From an uncultured Blastocatellia bacterium (GTDB lineage: Bacteria; Acidobacteriota; Blastocatellia; HR10), in NCBI GenBank assembly GCA_937934295.1, contig CALHAI010000004.1, positions 124,001-188,000 on the forward strand: 64,000 nt of DNA. The letters are read 5' to 3'. Under the pieces are notes generated by a model. It saw only the letters and a program-made list of their open reading frames with translations. It made no database searches and was not told the DNA's origin. The position numbers and the translations under genes are program-made. Of this stretch, positions 52,273-60,850 are shown piece by piece (positions within the stretch are counted from its first letter, which is position 1; every line of letters starts with the position of its first letter).

Positions 52273-55137
52273 ATGAAGGGAGTGATGCGGATCGTGCTCC
52301 TCATCGGGGTGGTCAGCTCTGTGATCCCGATCACGGCTCAAGAGGCCGGATCATCGGGCAGAGGAGGGCAGGAACCCAAAGGAATGATCTCGGGCGTTGT
52401 CATAGATCTGACGACGAATCGGCCACTGCCGGAAGCCATCATCAGTGTAGTCGGCACACCGGTGGAGGTTCGAACAGACGCAGAGGGGAATTTCCAGCTC
52501 TCGCTTCCGCCGGGAATGTATGAACTGCGCATCTCACGCGAGGGGTACAGGACGGAGATCCTCCGTGGCGTTATCGTACAAGCGGGAGATGCGACTTCGA
52601 TTGAGACCGCTTTGAGTCCGACCGATCTGAAGCTCGGAGAGGTGGAGGTCCGAGCGGAGGACGGGGATGCGCGTCTCGCTTTGCTCGAGGAGCGAAAGGC
52701 AGCGGCCGTTGTGAGCGATGCTATCGGTCTGTCGGAGATGGTGCGCGATGTGAAATCTGACGCTGCCTCGGTGCTCTCGCGGCTGGTCGGTCTGTCTGTG
52801 GTGCAAAACAAGTACGTCTACGTGCGCGGCTTGGGGGAACGCTACAGTCAGACGATGCTCGGGGAGGCCTTGCTGCCGACGACCGAACCGGATCGTCGAG
52901 TCGTTCCTATGGATCTGATCCCGGCCAGTCTGCTTCAAGAGGTTCGTATTCTGAAGTCGTTCGCTCCAGATCAACCGGGGGAGTTCTCCGGAGGGGTCGT
53001 GAAGCTTCGGACGCTGGACTTTCCTCCATCGGGGATGCTCAAAGTCGCCTACTCCATCGGCAGCAACTCTCAGACGAGTTTCAGGCCTTTTTTGACATAT
53101 CCGGGCGGACGATGGGATTGGCTCGGCTTTGGCCGCCACGCGCGACGCTTGCCGGCGATCATTCCCGAGCAAGCGGTCGTCTCCGGCCGGTTCTCGCCAA
53201 CGGAGCGGCAAGCTTTCGGTCACGCCTTTCGAAACATCTGGGAGCCTCGACATCAACGAGCAGCCCCTAACCAGAGGATCAACATCTCCGGAGGCGGCAG
53301 CCGAGGACGGTGGGGCCTCGTCGGCGGTCTCAGTTTCAACAGCACCTTTCATACTCAGCGCGAAGATCGCCTCTTTTATATTCTCGACGCGGGGAGGCGT
53401 CCCGTCCCACGGAGCATTTTTGCGAACCCGGAGTTCCTGCAGCGGCAGGGGATACTCGCACGCGTCAGGGGCGTGATCCCGGAGAGCGTGGATCTGAATC
53501 TCCTACAGGGGTACATCTCCAGTGCTCAGACGGCGCGCCTTGGAGGGCTGGCGGCTCTCACGTATCAGCTGGCACCGCAGCACAAACTCTTCGTGAGATC
53601 GTTCTATACCCATGAGGGTACGGATCACACCCGCGTTTATCAAGGGTGGTATGAGAGCCGGTTCACCGTCATTCGCGATCACCGGCTGCGCTTCACCGAG
53701 GAGGAGATCGCTTCCGGGCAGCTCGCCGGAGAGCACATCTTCCCCAATCTCAGTGGCAGTCTCTTGACGTGGCGATGGGCCTATTCACGCGCTCGCCTGG
53801 ATGAGCCGGATGCGCGCGAGGTCATTTACGAGTTCGATCCGACGCGGCAGGATTTCCGCTTCTTCAGCCAATTGCAAAGCGGGCTGCGACTGTTCAACAG
53901 GATGCGAGAGAACCTGCGGGAGCCTGCCGCAGATTGGAGCACCTTCTTCTTCGCACACGGATTCACATTCGCGCTCAAGGCCGGTGTTTCCCACAGCAAT
54001 CGCGATCGTATGTTCCTCTCTCGCCGATTTCGATTCATCGCCCGGCGCTTGCGGGGGATCGACGTGTTTCTGCCGCCAGAGCGACTTTTCGCTCCCGAGA
54101 ATATTCGCCCTGATGGATTCGAGCTGTTCGAGGAGACACGTCCGACAGACGCTTATGTGGCCCGGCACGATGTCACCGCCGGATACGTGATGGGTGACCT
54201 GACGATCCGGAAGTGGCGCGTCATCGCGGGCGGGCGCGTGGAAGATTCCGATCAGCTCGTCCAGACGTTCAACCCCTTCAATCGCACGCTGAATCCGGTG
54301 GAAGCCGGACAGAAGGTCAAGGATGTCTTCCCAAGTCTGGGCTTTGTACTTGCGCTCACGCCTCAGATGAACCTGCGTCTTGGATGGAGTCAGACGGTCG
54401 CGCGCCCGCACTTTCGCGAGTTGAGTCCGTACGAATATACGGATGTGACGGGCGGACCGTCGGCGCGTGGGAACCCCGAGCTGCGGCGAACGCGCATTCG
54501 GAATTTCGATCTGCGGTGGGAATGGATTCGGCCGCCCGAGCTGCTCGCCTTGAGTTTCTTCGTCAAGGCGATGAGAGACCCCATCGAGCCGGTGATCGAG
54601 CCATCCAATGAGACGACGATCGTCTCGTTTCGCAATGTGGCCAGCGCGCGCAATGTCGGTCTCGAAATCGAGGTGCGCCAAAGTCTCGGATTCTTGGGCG
54701 CCGCCGGACAGAAGGCACATGTCTCGGGGAATTACACCTACGTCCGGTCGCAGGTGACAATCGGACAGCAGCAGTTGAATGTCCTCACCTCGCCGCAGCG
54801 CCCGCTGGTCGGACAGTCGAGGCATCTCTTCAATGCCGCTCTCGAATATGAGATCCCGCGCATGAGCGCTTACGCGCACGTGCTCCTGCAATATGTCGGG
54901 CGACGCTTGAGCGAGGTCGGCGCCTATGGTTTGGCTGACGTCGTTCAAGAGGGGTATCCCACGCTCGATCTCGTCTTCGCTAAACAATTCTTGGGCGAGG
55001 CGAAGCGAATGGAGATCAAAGTCTCGCTCGAGAATATGCTCGATCGCACGATCCGATTTCGTCAGGGATCGGATCCCTATTGGTTCTATCGCCGAGGCCG
55101 AACGGTGCACATCGGCCTCTCGTATCGAATCCGCTGA
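52273..55137 (+). CDS. TonB-dependent receptor with carboxypeptidase-regulatory-like N-terminal domain
   Basis: A 954-residue outer-membrane receptor started at 52273 (AAGGAGG 8 bases upstream) with a signal peptide. Residues about 35-115 form a CarboxypepD_reg-like beta sandwich (SGVVIDLTTNRPLPEAIISV). The plug follows (VVQNKYVYVRGLGERYSQTML, then VPMDLIPASLLQEVRILKSF), and the barrel fills the rest, ending HIGLSYRIR rather than in the usual aromatic residue. Such receptors import large ligands (glycans, peptides, siderophores) using TonB. It is followed 29 bp later by a beta-helix protein, the likely partner. The ligand is unknown. Confidence 0.88.
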   Translation: MKGVMRIVLLIGVVSSVIPITAQEAGSSGRGGQEPKGMISGVVIDLTTNRPLPEAIISVVGTPVEVRTDAEGNFQLSLPPGMYELRISREGYRTEILRGVIVQAGDATSIETALSPTDLKLGEVEVRAEDGDARLALLEERKAAAVVSDAIGLSEMVRDVKSDAASVLSRLVGLSVVQNKYVYVRGLGERYSQTMLGEALLPTTEPDRRVVPMDLIPASLLQEVRILKSFAPDQPGEFSGGVVKLRTLDFPPSGMLKVAYSIGSNSQTSFRPFLTYPGGRWDWLGFGRHARRLPAIIPEQAVVSGRFSPTERQAFGHAFRNIWEPRHQRAAPNQRINISGGGSRGRWGLVGGLSFNSTFHTQREDRLFYILDAGRRPVPRSIFANPEFLQRQGILARVRGVIPESVDLNLLQGYISSAQTARLGGLAALTYQLAPQHKLFVRSFYTHEGTDHTRVYQGWYESRFTVIRDHRLRFTEEEIASGQLAGEHIFPNLSGSLLTWRWAYSRARLDEPDAREVIYEFDPTRQDFRFFSQLQSGLRLFNRMRENLREPAADWSTFFFAHGFTFALKAGVSHSNRDRMFLSRRFRFIARRLRGIDVFLPPERLFAPENIRPDGFELFEETRPTDAYVARHDVTAGYVMGDLTIRKWRVIAGGRVEDSDQLVQTFNPFNRTLNPVEAGQKVKDVFPSLGFVLALTPQMNLRLGWSQTVARPHFRELSPYEYTDVTGGPSARGNPELRRTRIRNFDLRWEWIRPPELLALSFFVKAMRDPIEPVIEPSNETTIVSFRNVASARNVGLEIEVRQSLGFLGAAGQKAHVSGNYTYVRSQVTIGQQQLNVLTSPQRPLVGQSRHLFNAALEYEIPRMSAYAHVLLQYVGRRLSEVGAYGLADVVQEGYPTLDLVFAKQFLGEAKRMEIKVSLENMLDRTIRFRQGSDPYWFYRRGRTVHIGLSYRIR

Positions 55138-55166
55138 GACGGCAATCCCAGCACAGGAGGTGACTT

Positions 55167-56447
55167 ATGACGCGATGGACAGGGACGTGGAAAAAAAGGG
55201 CAGTGGGTGGGTTCGCTGTCCTTTGGCTCATGATCACCCTCCCCATCTCCGCTCAACAAAAAGAGCAAGTGATCGTGCAAGGAGATATCACGTCCGATCG
55301 CGTGTGGACCCCGGATAAGGAGTATATCCTAAGCGGCGCCGTCTTCGTGCGCGCTGGAGCGACGCTGACGATTCTTCCTGGCACGGTCATCAAGGGATTA
55401 GAGCGGAGCTTCCTGGTCGTCGATCGTGGAGCGAAGCTCATCGCCGAGGGAACGCCTTCGGCCCCCATTGTCTTCACGAGCGCGCAGCCACCGGGGCAGC
55501 GCAGCCCTCGGGATTGGGGGGGCGTGTGGATCAATGGTCGCGCGCCGATCAACGCGCCCGGAGGCGAAGAGCAAGGGGAGGCTGGACTGACGGGCATTTA
55601 TGGCGGCAACGATCCCAATGACAACAGTGGCGTGATCCGCTATGTCCGCATCGAGTTCGCCGGATTCCCCGTTGCTCCCGATCGTGAGCTGAACAACCTC
55701 TCACTCGCTGGTGTCGGAGCCGGGACCATCGTGGATCACGTCCACGTTAATCGCGGAGCCGATGATGGGATCGAGCTCTTCGGCGGCACGGTGAACGTGA
55801 AGTATATCCTCGTCACTGGGCCGGGCGACGACGGCTTCGATTGGCAAACGGGATGGACAGGAAAGGCGCAGTTCGTCGTCGTCCAGCAGGATGGGGAGGT
55901 GGATCCGGCGGCCGATCGAGGCATCGAGGCCGATAACAATGAGAATGATAACGACCTGCTGCCACGCTCGAACCCCACGCTCTACAACTTCACCTTGGTG
56001 GGAGACCCTCGACCGCAGATGGGTGGCGGAGCCGGCATTGTACTGCGACGAGGGACGGCCGGGACGCTTCGAAACTTCATCGTCCTGGGATTCAAGCGCG
56101 CTGGGCTCGACATCCAGGGCAATGTCAGTCAAACGCTCGCTCAGCGCGGGGAACTCGTGATCTCTCACTCGATCTTCTTCGGGAACGCTCCGAACTTTGC
56201 TTCCGGCGCGACCAGCCAGATCGTCGGCGGCTTCGCGCAGATCGCGACCGTCGATCCCCGGCTCCGTGACCCGTTCAATCTCGATGACCCCGATTTCCGA
56301 CCGGCGGACGATTCTCCCGCTCTCGATCGGACCCGTGTGGCTTCGCCTCCGGATGATGGGTTCTTCGAGCCGGTGCATTTCCTGGGGGGCGTCAATCCGC
56401 AGAACGATTGGACGAAAGCGAAGTGGGTGCAGATCGCCCGAGAGTAA
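55167..56447 (+). CDS. Secreted right-handed beta-helix protein (TonB-receptor partner)
   Basis: A 426-residue exported protein; AGGAGGTGAC precedes the ATG and the first 30 residues form a signal peptide. The body is a repeated strand pattern of a right-handed beta helix (GAVFVRAGATLTILPGTVIKG, GAKLIAEGTPSAPIVFTS, GVIRYVRIEFAGF, GTIVDHVHVNRGADDGIELFGG, IVLRRGTAGTLRNFIVLGF). Asp/Asn-rich loops (NDPNDNSG, DNNENDND) could bind calcium. No lyase catalytic set is evident. Lying between a TonB receptor and a small anchored protein, it is probably a surface or periplasmic ligand-handling protein. Confidence 0.75.
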   Translation: MTRWTGTWKKRAVGGFAVLWLMITLPISAQQKEQVIVQGDITSDRVWTPDKEYILSGAVFVRAGATLTILPGTVIKGLERSFLVVDRGAKLIAEGTPSAPIVFTSAQPPGQRSPRDWGGVWINGRAPINAPGGEEQGEAGLTGIYGGNDPNDNSGVIRYVRIEFAGFPVAPDRELNNLSLAGVGAGTIVDHVHVNRGADDGIELFGGTVNVKYILVTGPGDDGFDWQTGWTGKAQFVVVQQDGEVDPAADRGIEADNNENDNDLLPRSNPTLYNFTLVGDPRPQMGGGAGIVLRRGTAGTLRNFIVLGFKRAGLDIQGNVSQTLAQRGELVISHSIFFGNAPNFASGATSQIVGGFAQIATVDPRLRDPFNLDDPDFRPADDSPALDRTRVASPPDDGFFEPVHFLGGVNPQNDWTKAKWVQIARE

Positions 56448-56460
56448 TCCGGGAGGGAGC

Positions 56461-57120
56461 GTGCACGCCATGAGAGCGCATGAACGGAACCGCGAACGAC
56501 GCGAGCGCTCGCCACGAAAAGCTGCGCGCTCCCTACGAGTGGCCTTCCCCGCCATGGCGCGAATCACGCGTGATCACGCGCGCAGATGGTGGGGCATCGG
56601 GCTTCTTCTCGGCGTGCTGCTCGTGCTCATGGGATCGCGCCCTTGGCCATCATCGCATGCGCCGACTGACGCTTCCGAGCCTATTGCTGTGACTTTTCCC
56701 TCCATGCCCGGTGAAGCGCGCACGCAGGTTCGAGCACTCGTCGAGTCTGTCCTTCGCGCCGTTCGCTTCGACGATCGCGCCGCGCTTGAGCGGCTTCTTC
56801 TCACACAGGATGAATTCTGCCACGTGCTCTGGCCGGCCTTGCCTCCTACGCCTAATCTGCCGTGCGAGTGGGCCTGGTCGGCCTATGCCCCCCAAAATAC
56901 GGAGGGCATTCACCGCGTCCTCAGAGAACACAGGGGACGCGATTATACGCTCCTTCGCATCGAGCCCCGGCGGGTCGTCTCCTATGGTGATGTGCGGGTG
57001 TATGAGCGCGTGCGCCTCATCGTGATGGATGAGGCAGGGCAAGAACGCACCGTGCGACTTTTCGGCTCGATTTGCGAATTCCGCAGCACCTTTCGATTAT
57101 GCAGCTTTATCCTCGACTGA
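56461..57120 (+). CDS. Small membrane-anchored protein of unknown function
   Basis: The GTG at 56461 has GGGAGGGAG directly upstream and gives 219 residues; ATGs at 56470 and 56554 are alternatives. A very basic N-terminus leads into one hydrophobic helix (WWGIGLLLGVLLVLMGS). The outside part is an alpha/beta domain of about 150 residues with FDDRAALERLLLTQDEFCHVLWPALP and YTLLRIEPRRVVSYGDVRVYERVRLIV, the pattern of small ligand-binding (NTF2-like) folds. Four Cys are present. It closes the receptor/beta-helix unit, and a strong hairpin follows. Confidence 0.6.
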   Translation: MHAMRAHERNRERRERSPRKAARSLRVAFPAMARITRDHARRWWGIGLLLGVLLVLMGSRPWPSSHAPTDASEPIAVTFPSMPGEARTQVRALVESVLRAVRFDDRAALERLLLTQDEFCHVLWPALPPTPNLPCEWAWSAYAPQNTEGIHRVLREHRGRDYTLLRIEPRRVVSYGDVRVYERVRLIVMDEAGQERTVRLFGSICEFRSTFRLCSFILD

Positions 57121-57203
57121 ATTCGTCCTTTGCCGGGCGCCCCTGGTACCCGCGTCTTTGCACTCAACCCCACAAGCCCGTCTGCTTGAAAGCCCCACCT
57201 TGA

Positions 57204-57237
57204 GCGAAGGGGAGCGATTCCCATGCGCTCCCCTCGC
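57204..57237. terminator. Hairpin between converging genes, likely bidirectional terminator
   Basis: GCGAAGGGGAGCG and GCGCTCCCCTCGC pair with one bulged A around an eight-base loop, between the small anchored-protein gene (plus) and the RHH gene (minus). Confidence 0.6.
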
Positions 57238-57269
57238 TTCATGCACCGAGACGGGCGCTTGAGCGAAGA

Positions 57270-57683
57270 TCATGGCGTCGGCTTCACGTCTTGGCTCACG
57301 AGGCCCTTCAGCTCGCTTCGTAGGCGCTCGATCTCGCGAATCTTCTCTTCGATCCGCTCAAAGAGACCGGCTTGCGCCTTGATCCCCTCACTGATCAGGA
57401 ACGCCGCGCTCTCAGAACGACTCTTGAAGATCCCGGCCTCGACCAATTCGTCAATCCGCCGCAGCGAGTCACGGTTAACGCGCACCATGAGCGGAAAATC
57501 TCGCCCTTGAAGCGCCTTCTCGATCGCCTTGGCGATCGAATCGGGAATCCGCTGCGCGAACTCTCTCACCGACGAAGCGATCTCCTCAAGGGGGTCAGGC
57601 CGCTCCCCTTCTGTCACAACTCTCTTCTCAATGGGCTTTCCTTCCTCCTTACTCTCGATCGTGATTTCCGGTTCTTCGCTCAT
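57270..57683 (-). CDS. Ribbon-helix-helix-like DNA-binding protein with acidic N-terminal region and coiled C-terminus
   Basis: The ATG at 57683 follows GGAGG and gives 137 residues. The first 60 are highly charged, with ITIESKEEGKPIEK and a helix SVREFAQRIPDSIAKAIEKAL. Residues about 65-100 read LMVRVNRDSLRRIDELVEAG and SRSESAAFLISEGIKA, the strand-helix-helix of a CopG/MetJ-type domain. The tail (FERIEEKIREIERLRSELKGL) is a coiled coil. Such proteins usually dimerise and repress their own promoter, and the region just upstream contains four linked palindromes. The target is otherwise unknown. Confidence 0.72.
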   Translation of the reverse strand: MSEEPEITIESKEEGKPIEKRVVTEGERPDPLEEIASSVREFAQRIPDSIAKAIEKALQGRDFPLMVRVNRDSLRRIDELVEAGIFKSRSESAAFLISEGIKAQAGLFERIEEKIREIERLRSELKGLVSQDVKPTP

Positions 57684-57706
57684 AGGCTTCCTCCGAATCT
57701 TGTAGT

Positions 57707-57763
57707 GCAAGCCAATAGCTTGCGATATGATCGCGTAAGCACGTTACGCTATTTCAAAATAGC
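57707..57763. repeat. Chain of four perfect palindromes sharing GC ends, upstream of the RHH gene
   Basis: In 57 bp: GCAAGC-CAATA-GCTTGC (57707-57723), GCGAT-ATG-ATCGC (57722-57734), GCGTAA-GCACG-TTACGC (57733-57749), GCTATTT-CA-AAATAGC (57748-57763). Each shares its terminal GC with the next. They lie 24-80 bp before the RHH start codon. Confidence 0.85.
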
Positions 57764-58032
57764 ATGAGGCGCTGCAGAAGGCAAGTCTCTCCGCCTGTAA
57801 GTTAAAGCTGCGCATCCTTCAGTGGTCCAGTGCTGGGTTGAATTGTTCACGTTCGGGATATGGCCGTGCTCTAGCAGTCGTGAACTAGTAGCGGACTTTG
57901 ACACGCGCTTGAGAGTGCTTAGACTGAGACTTCCCGCAAACAGGCAGGTGAATCGGGGATGCGACAGACATTGCGGGACCTGTGCTGCCCTTTGCTTATG
58001 ACCCTGGCTCCTGCTGAAATATCCACTGCCCC
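57764..58032. other. Intergenic stretch, no gene found
   Basis: About 270 bp with somewhat lower GC than the surrounding genes. Frames on both strands are open for up to about 100 codons, but none has a protein-like composition or ribosome site. Confidence 0.4.
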
Positions 58033-58272
58033 CTAGATCTTCACGAAGTCCTTGCGCGGGTAGCGCTTCCACTCTCCGCCGTGGTCACCTGGGCTCAGGT
58101 AGCGCCCGCTGCACTCATCCCCCGCCGCCAATTGAGCCCACCCGACCCACTCAATCAAAAGCAGGATCGCCCTCCGTTCTTGGAGCGGACAGAAAGCTCT
58201 CTGCTACTGAGCATCTGCTCCAACGCCCTCCCTTGTTCCTCTCTCAAAGAACTGAGCTCTTCTCATGCCCAT
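58033..58272 (-). pseudogene. Decayed small gene of unknown family, third member of a membrane-protein operon
   Basis: Minus strand, from an ATG at 58272 with AGAGGT upstream. The first frame meets a TAG after 22 codons and reopens in the same frame to give a convincing end: ILLLIEWVGWAQLAAGDE followed by CSGRYLSPGDHGGEWK and a TAG at 58033. Another frame supplies a protein-like middle (EELSSLREEQGRALEQMLSS). Either one nonsense change or two compensating indels explain this. It starts 8 bp behind the 54-residue membrane protein, so it was probably co-transcribed with it. Confidence 0.4.
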
Positions 58273-58280
58273 ACCTCTGG

Positions 58281-58445
58281 TTAGGAGAAGGGGTACATGA
58301 GCCAGCCAATGGCCAGGGCGATGCCCAAGAAAGCGAAGAAGGCCTTCACGGCATAGCGGAATTGTTCGCGAGGGTCCTCCTTGGTCACGATGGCGAAGAC
58401 CGTTGAGACGCAGAGCGCGAACAGAGTCATGGCCAGAAGGTGCAT
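58281..58445 (-). CDS. 54-residue membrane protein
   Basis: ATG at 58445 directly abuts the stop of the preceding gene (TAGATG), and the frame ends in TAA at 58281. The product starts MHLLAMTLFALCVSTVFAIV (one transmembrane helix), has a short charged loop TKEDPREQFRY and a second helix (FFAFLGIALAIGWLMYPF). No family name is assigned. The abutting stop/start shows that it belongs with the larger membrane-protein gene upstream. Confidence 0.8.
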   Translation of the reverse strand: MHLLAMTLFALCVSTVFAIVTKEDPREQFRYAVKAFFAFLGIALAIGWLMYPFS

Positions 58446-58997
58446 CTATTTCTTCCTCCCGATCGCGATATCAAAGGCATCTAGGACGGCGAGGTAGTTC
58501 AAGAGGCCGGCGACGAGCAAAAAGGCGTTTCCGTATTCATAAGTTGGGACTTCGGGACGGGCATCGAATCCCGCCCTGAGGAAGGCGCAGAGCGCATAGA
58601 TGCCGCCCAGGCCAACGTTAGCGATGACTGGGAAGATCGAGAGGGGCTCTTCGGGGGTGAACGTGTAGAGCTTGCCGTCGAAGAGGAACAGGCCAGCGGC
58701 GAACATTCCGAGGATAGCTGTGCAGAGCAGCGCGGCACGAATCCATCGGCCGAGGACGGCGTGTCCGGCTCCTGGGATTGCGAAAGCGGCAGCGCAAGCG
58801 AGCATCGCTTTGAGGGCGAGGTGCGGCGACCAGGCCTTGACCTCTGGCAAAGAGGCGGGCGAGACCGGGGGATCAGAGAATGCGGGCGAATCAGTCGGAG
58901 GGTCGGACTCGCGAGCGCCAGTCACCAGGTCTCCTTCGCGCTCTTCAGGAGGAGCTACGGGCGATGGGTCTGACTGCGAACGCGTCACGTCCTCCAT
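58446..58997 (-). CDS. Uncharacterised membrane protein with disordered N-terminus
   Basis: 183 residues from the ATG at 58997 (a GTG at 59033 is possible). The first 70 residues are Pro/Ser/Glu-rich and disordered. Four hydrophobic helices follow, beginning ALKAMLACAAAFAIPGAGHAVLG, with a PGAGH-x2-LGRW motif like that of TM2-type or related small membrane families, then ALLCTAILGMFAAGLFLF, VIANVGLGGIYALCAFL and LLVAGLLNYLAVLDAFDIA. Function is unknown. It forms an operon with the 54-residue protein. Confidence 0.7.
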   Translation of the reverse strand: MEDVTRSQSDPSPVAPPEEREGDLVTGARESDPPTDSPAFSDPPVSPASLPEVKAWSPHLALKAMLACAAAFAIPGAGHAVLGRWIRAALLCTAILGMFAAGLFLFDGKLYTFTPEEPLSIFPVIANVGLGGIYALCAFLRAGFDARPEVPTYEYGNAFLLVAGLLNYLAVLDAFDIAIGRKK

Positions 58998-59063
58998 GTT
59001 CGCATCAGTCCTGTCCTGGCGTGATGCACACACGATGGATTCTAGGCATCGGCTCCGAGCGTG

Positions 59064-59993
59064 TCAAGCAAGGCGCTCGTCCATCTGGAGCGAGCCGATG
59101 AGCGTGCGAATTGTCGTGATCCCTTGCTGCTGGCAGAACTGTTGGAGGCCTTCGAGGATCTTGATCGAGACGAGCGGATCGTAATAGTTCGCCGTCCCAA
59201 TCTGCACGGCCGTCGCGCCAGCGATGAGGAACTCCAAGGCGTCTTCGACTGTCGCGATCCCGCCGATGCCAATGACGGGGATACGGACGGCGCAGGCGAT
59301 CTGGTAGACCATGCGCAGGGCGATCGGTTTGATGGCGGGGCCGGAGAGGCCGCCCATTCCCGTCGCCAGTCGAGGGCGGCGCGTATAGATGTCTATGGAG
59401 AGGCCGAGGATCGTGTTGATGGCGGAGAGGGCATCGGCGCCCGCTTCTTCGACGGCGCGCGCCACGCGCACGACGTCGCTGGCGTTAGGCGAGAGCTTCA
59501 CGATGATCGGGCGACGCGCGATGCGTTTGCAGGCTTCGGTCAGGCGAGCGGCTTCGTCTGGGTCGTTACCGAACTCCATGCCGCCAGCTTTTACGTTCGG
59601 ACAAGAGATGTTCAACTCGTAGGCGGCGATTCCCTCGGCATCATCCAGGATTCGGATGACATCGAGGTACTCTTCGAAGCAGGAGCCGAAGACATTGGCG
59701 ATGATGTGCGTTTGGAATTGGCGCAAGAGGGGGAGCTTCTCGGTGACGAAGGCGCGAACACCGATGTTCTGCAAGCCGATGGAATTGAGCATGCCGCCAT
59801 GCGTCTCGACGATTCGGGGCGGGGGGTTCCCTTCCAACGGTTTGAGCGAGAGACCCTTGGTGCAGATTCCGCCCAACCGTCCGAGATCGAACCACGGGGC
59901 GAATTCCAAACCATAGCCGAAGGTGCCACTGGCGGTGAGGATCGGATTCTTGAAGCGCAGGCCGGCGATTTCGACTGAGAGATCACAGCTCAT
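59064..59993 (-). CDS. pyrD: Dihydroorotate dehydrogenase B catalytic subunit PyrD
   Basis: The 309-residue class 1B enzyme oxidises dihydroorotate for pyrimidine synthesis, passing electrons to PyrK. The start at 59993 gives [23 protein letters not shown] (quoted in part). Markers are [24 protein letters not shown], the catalytic Cys in [27 protein letters not shown] and FMN-site [25 protein letters not shown]. It overlaps pyrK by 11 bp. Confidence 0.95.
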   Translation of the reverse strand: MSCDLSVEIAGLRFKNPILTASGTFGYGLEFAPWFDLGRLGGICTKGLSLKPLEGNPPPRIVETHGGMLNSIGLQNIGVRAFVTEKLPLLRQFQTHIIANVFGSCFEEYLDVIRILDDAEGIAAYELNISCPNVKAGGMEFGNDPDEAARLTEACKRIARRPIIVKLSPNASDVVRVARAVEEAGADALSAINTILGLSIDIYTRRPRLATGMGGLSGPAIKPIALRMVYQIACAVRIPVIGIGGIATVEDALEFLIAGATAVQIGTANYYDPLVSIKILEGLQQFCQQQGITTIRTLIGSLQMDERLA

Positions 59994-60810
59994 TCCAGAT
60001 GACCTCCTCCGCACGAAAGATCGGGCCTTCGACGCAGACGCGGCGATAATGGGGTGCGCGATCGGATGCGAACTGTGTCTTGACGGCGCAGCCCAGGCAG
60101 ACGCCGAATCCACAGGCCATGCGGGCTTCGAGCGAAACGTAGGCCGGCAGCTCTCGCTGGGTGGCGATCTCAGCCACGCGTCGCAGCATCGGCGTAGGAC
60201 CACACGCGTAGAAGATGGCGCGGCGCGGACGCGCGCGTTGCAGATAAGCTTCGACGGCTTCGGTCACTAATCCTTGGAATCCCCGCGAGCCATCTTCCGT
60301 GGCCAGCGTGATCGCTTCTGGTCCCAACGCGCGCGCGAAGTCCTCGAAGAAAGGAAGGGAGGCATTCGGTTCGACCGTCGGCTCGCCGTGGAAGAGTCGG
60401 ACTGCTCGCCCATCGCGAGCGAGTCCTTCGGCCAAGAGATAGAGGGCCGGAAGCCCAATCCCTCCGGAGATGAGGATCGCTTCGACCTCTGTCTCGGCAT
60501 TGGGGGGGAAGCCGTTCCCCAAGGGGCCGAGCATCTCCAACTCATCGCCCGGGCGTTGGCGACTGAGCAGCGTAGTCCCGCGTCCGAGGACTTTGTAGAG
60601 GAATTCCAGGTCCATGCCCTCGGCATGCTCCTCCATGCGATAGATGACGAGGGCGCGCCGCCAGAGGGGCTCCCACTGCTCGCGCGTGCGCACCATGACG
60701 AATTGGCCGGGACGAATCGCGATGGCTTCCGAGAGGCGAACGCGCAAGCGCCAATAGGCAGGTGGCTCTGGCGCATTGCTGAGGATGCGGACACGGTGAT
60801 CTCTCATCAT
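59983..60810 (-). CDS. pyrK: Dihydroorotate dehydrogenase electron-transfer subunit PyrK
   Basis: PyrK carries FAD and a [2Fe-2S] centre and passes electrons from PyrD to NAD. The 275-residue protein has the FAD-binding [10 protein letters not shown] and RALVIYRM segments, a NAD domain ([32 protein letters not shown]), and the C-terminal cluster ligands Cys-x4-Cys-x2-Cys in [13 protein letters not shown] plus a final Cys in YRRVCVEGP. The pair PyrK-PyrD fits the class 1B enzyme. Confidence 0.94.
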   Translation of the reverse strand: MMRDHRVRILSNAPEPPAYWRLRVRLSEAIAIRPGQFVMVRTREQWEPLWRRALVIYRMEEHAEGMDLEFLYKVLGRGTTLLSRQRPGDELEMLGPLGNGFPPNAETEVEAILISGGIGLPALYLLAEGLARDGRAVRLFHGEPTVEPNASLPFFEDFARALGPEAITLATEDGSRGFQGLVTEAVEAYLQRARPRRAIFYACGPTPMLRRVAEIATQRELPAYVSLEARMACGFGVCLGCAVKTQFASDRAPHYRRVCVEGPIFRAEEVIWNEL

Positions 60811-60850
60811 CGCTCGGGTGGTCGTCTTGAAGGCTTAGGCGGAGGACGCC

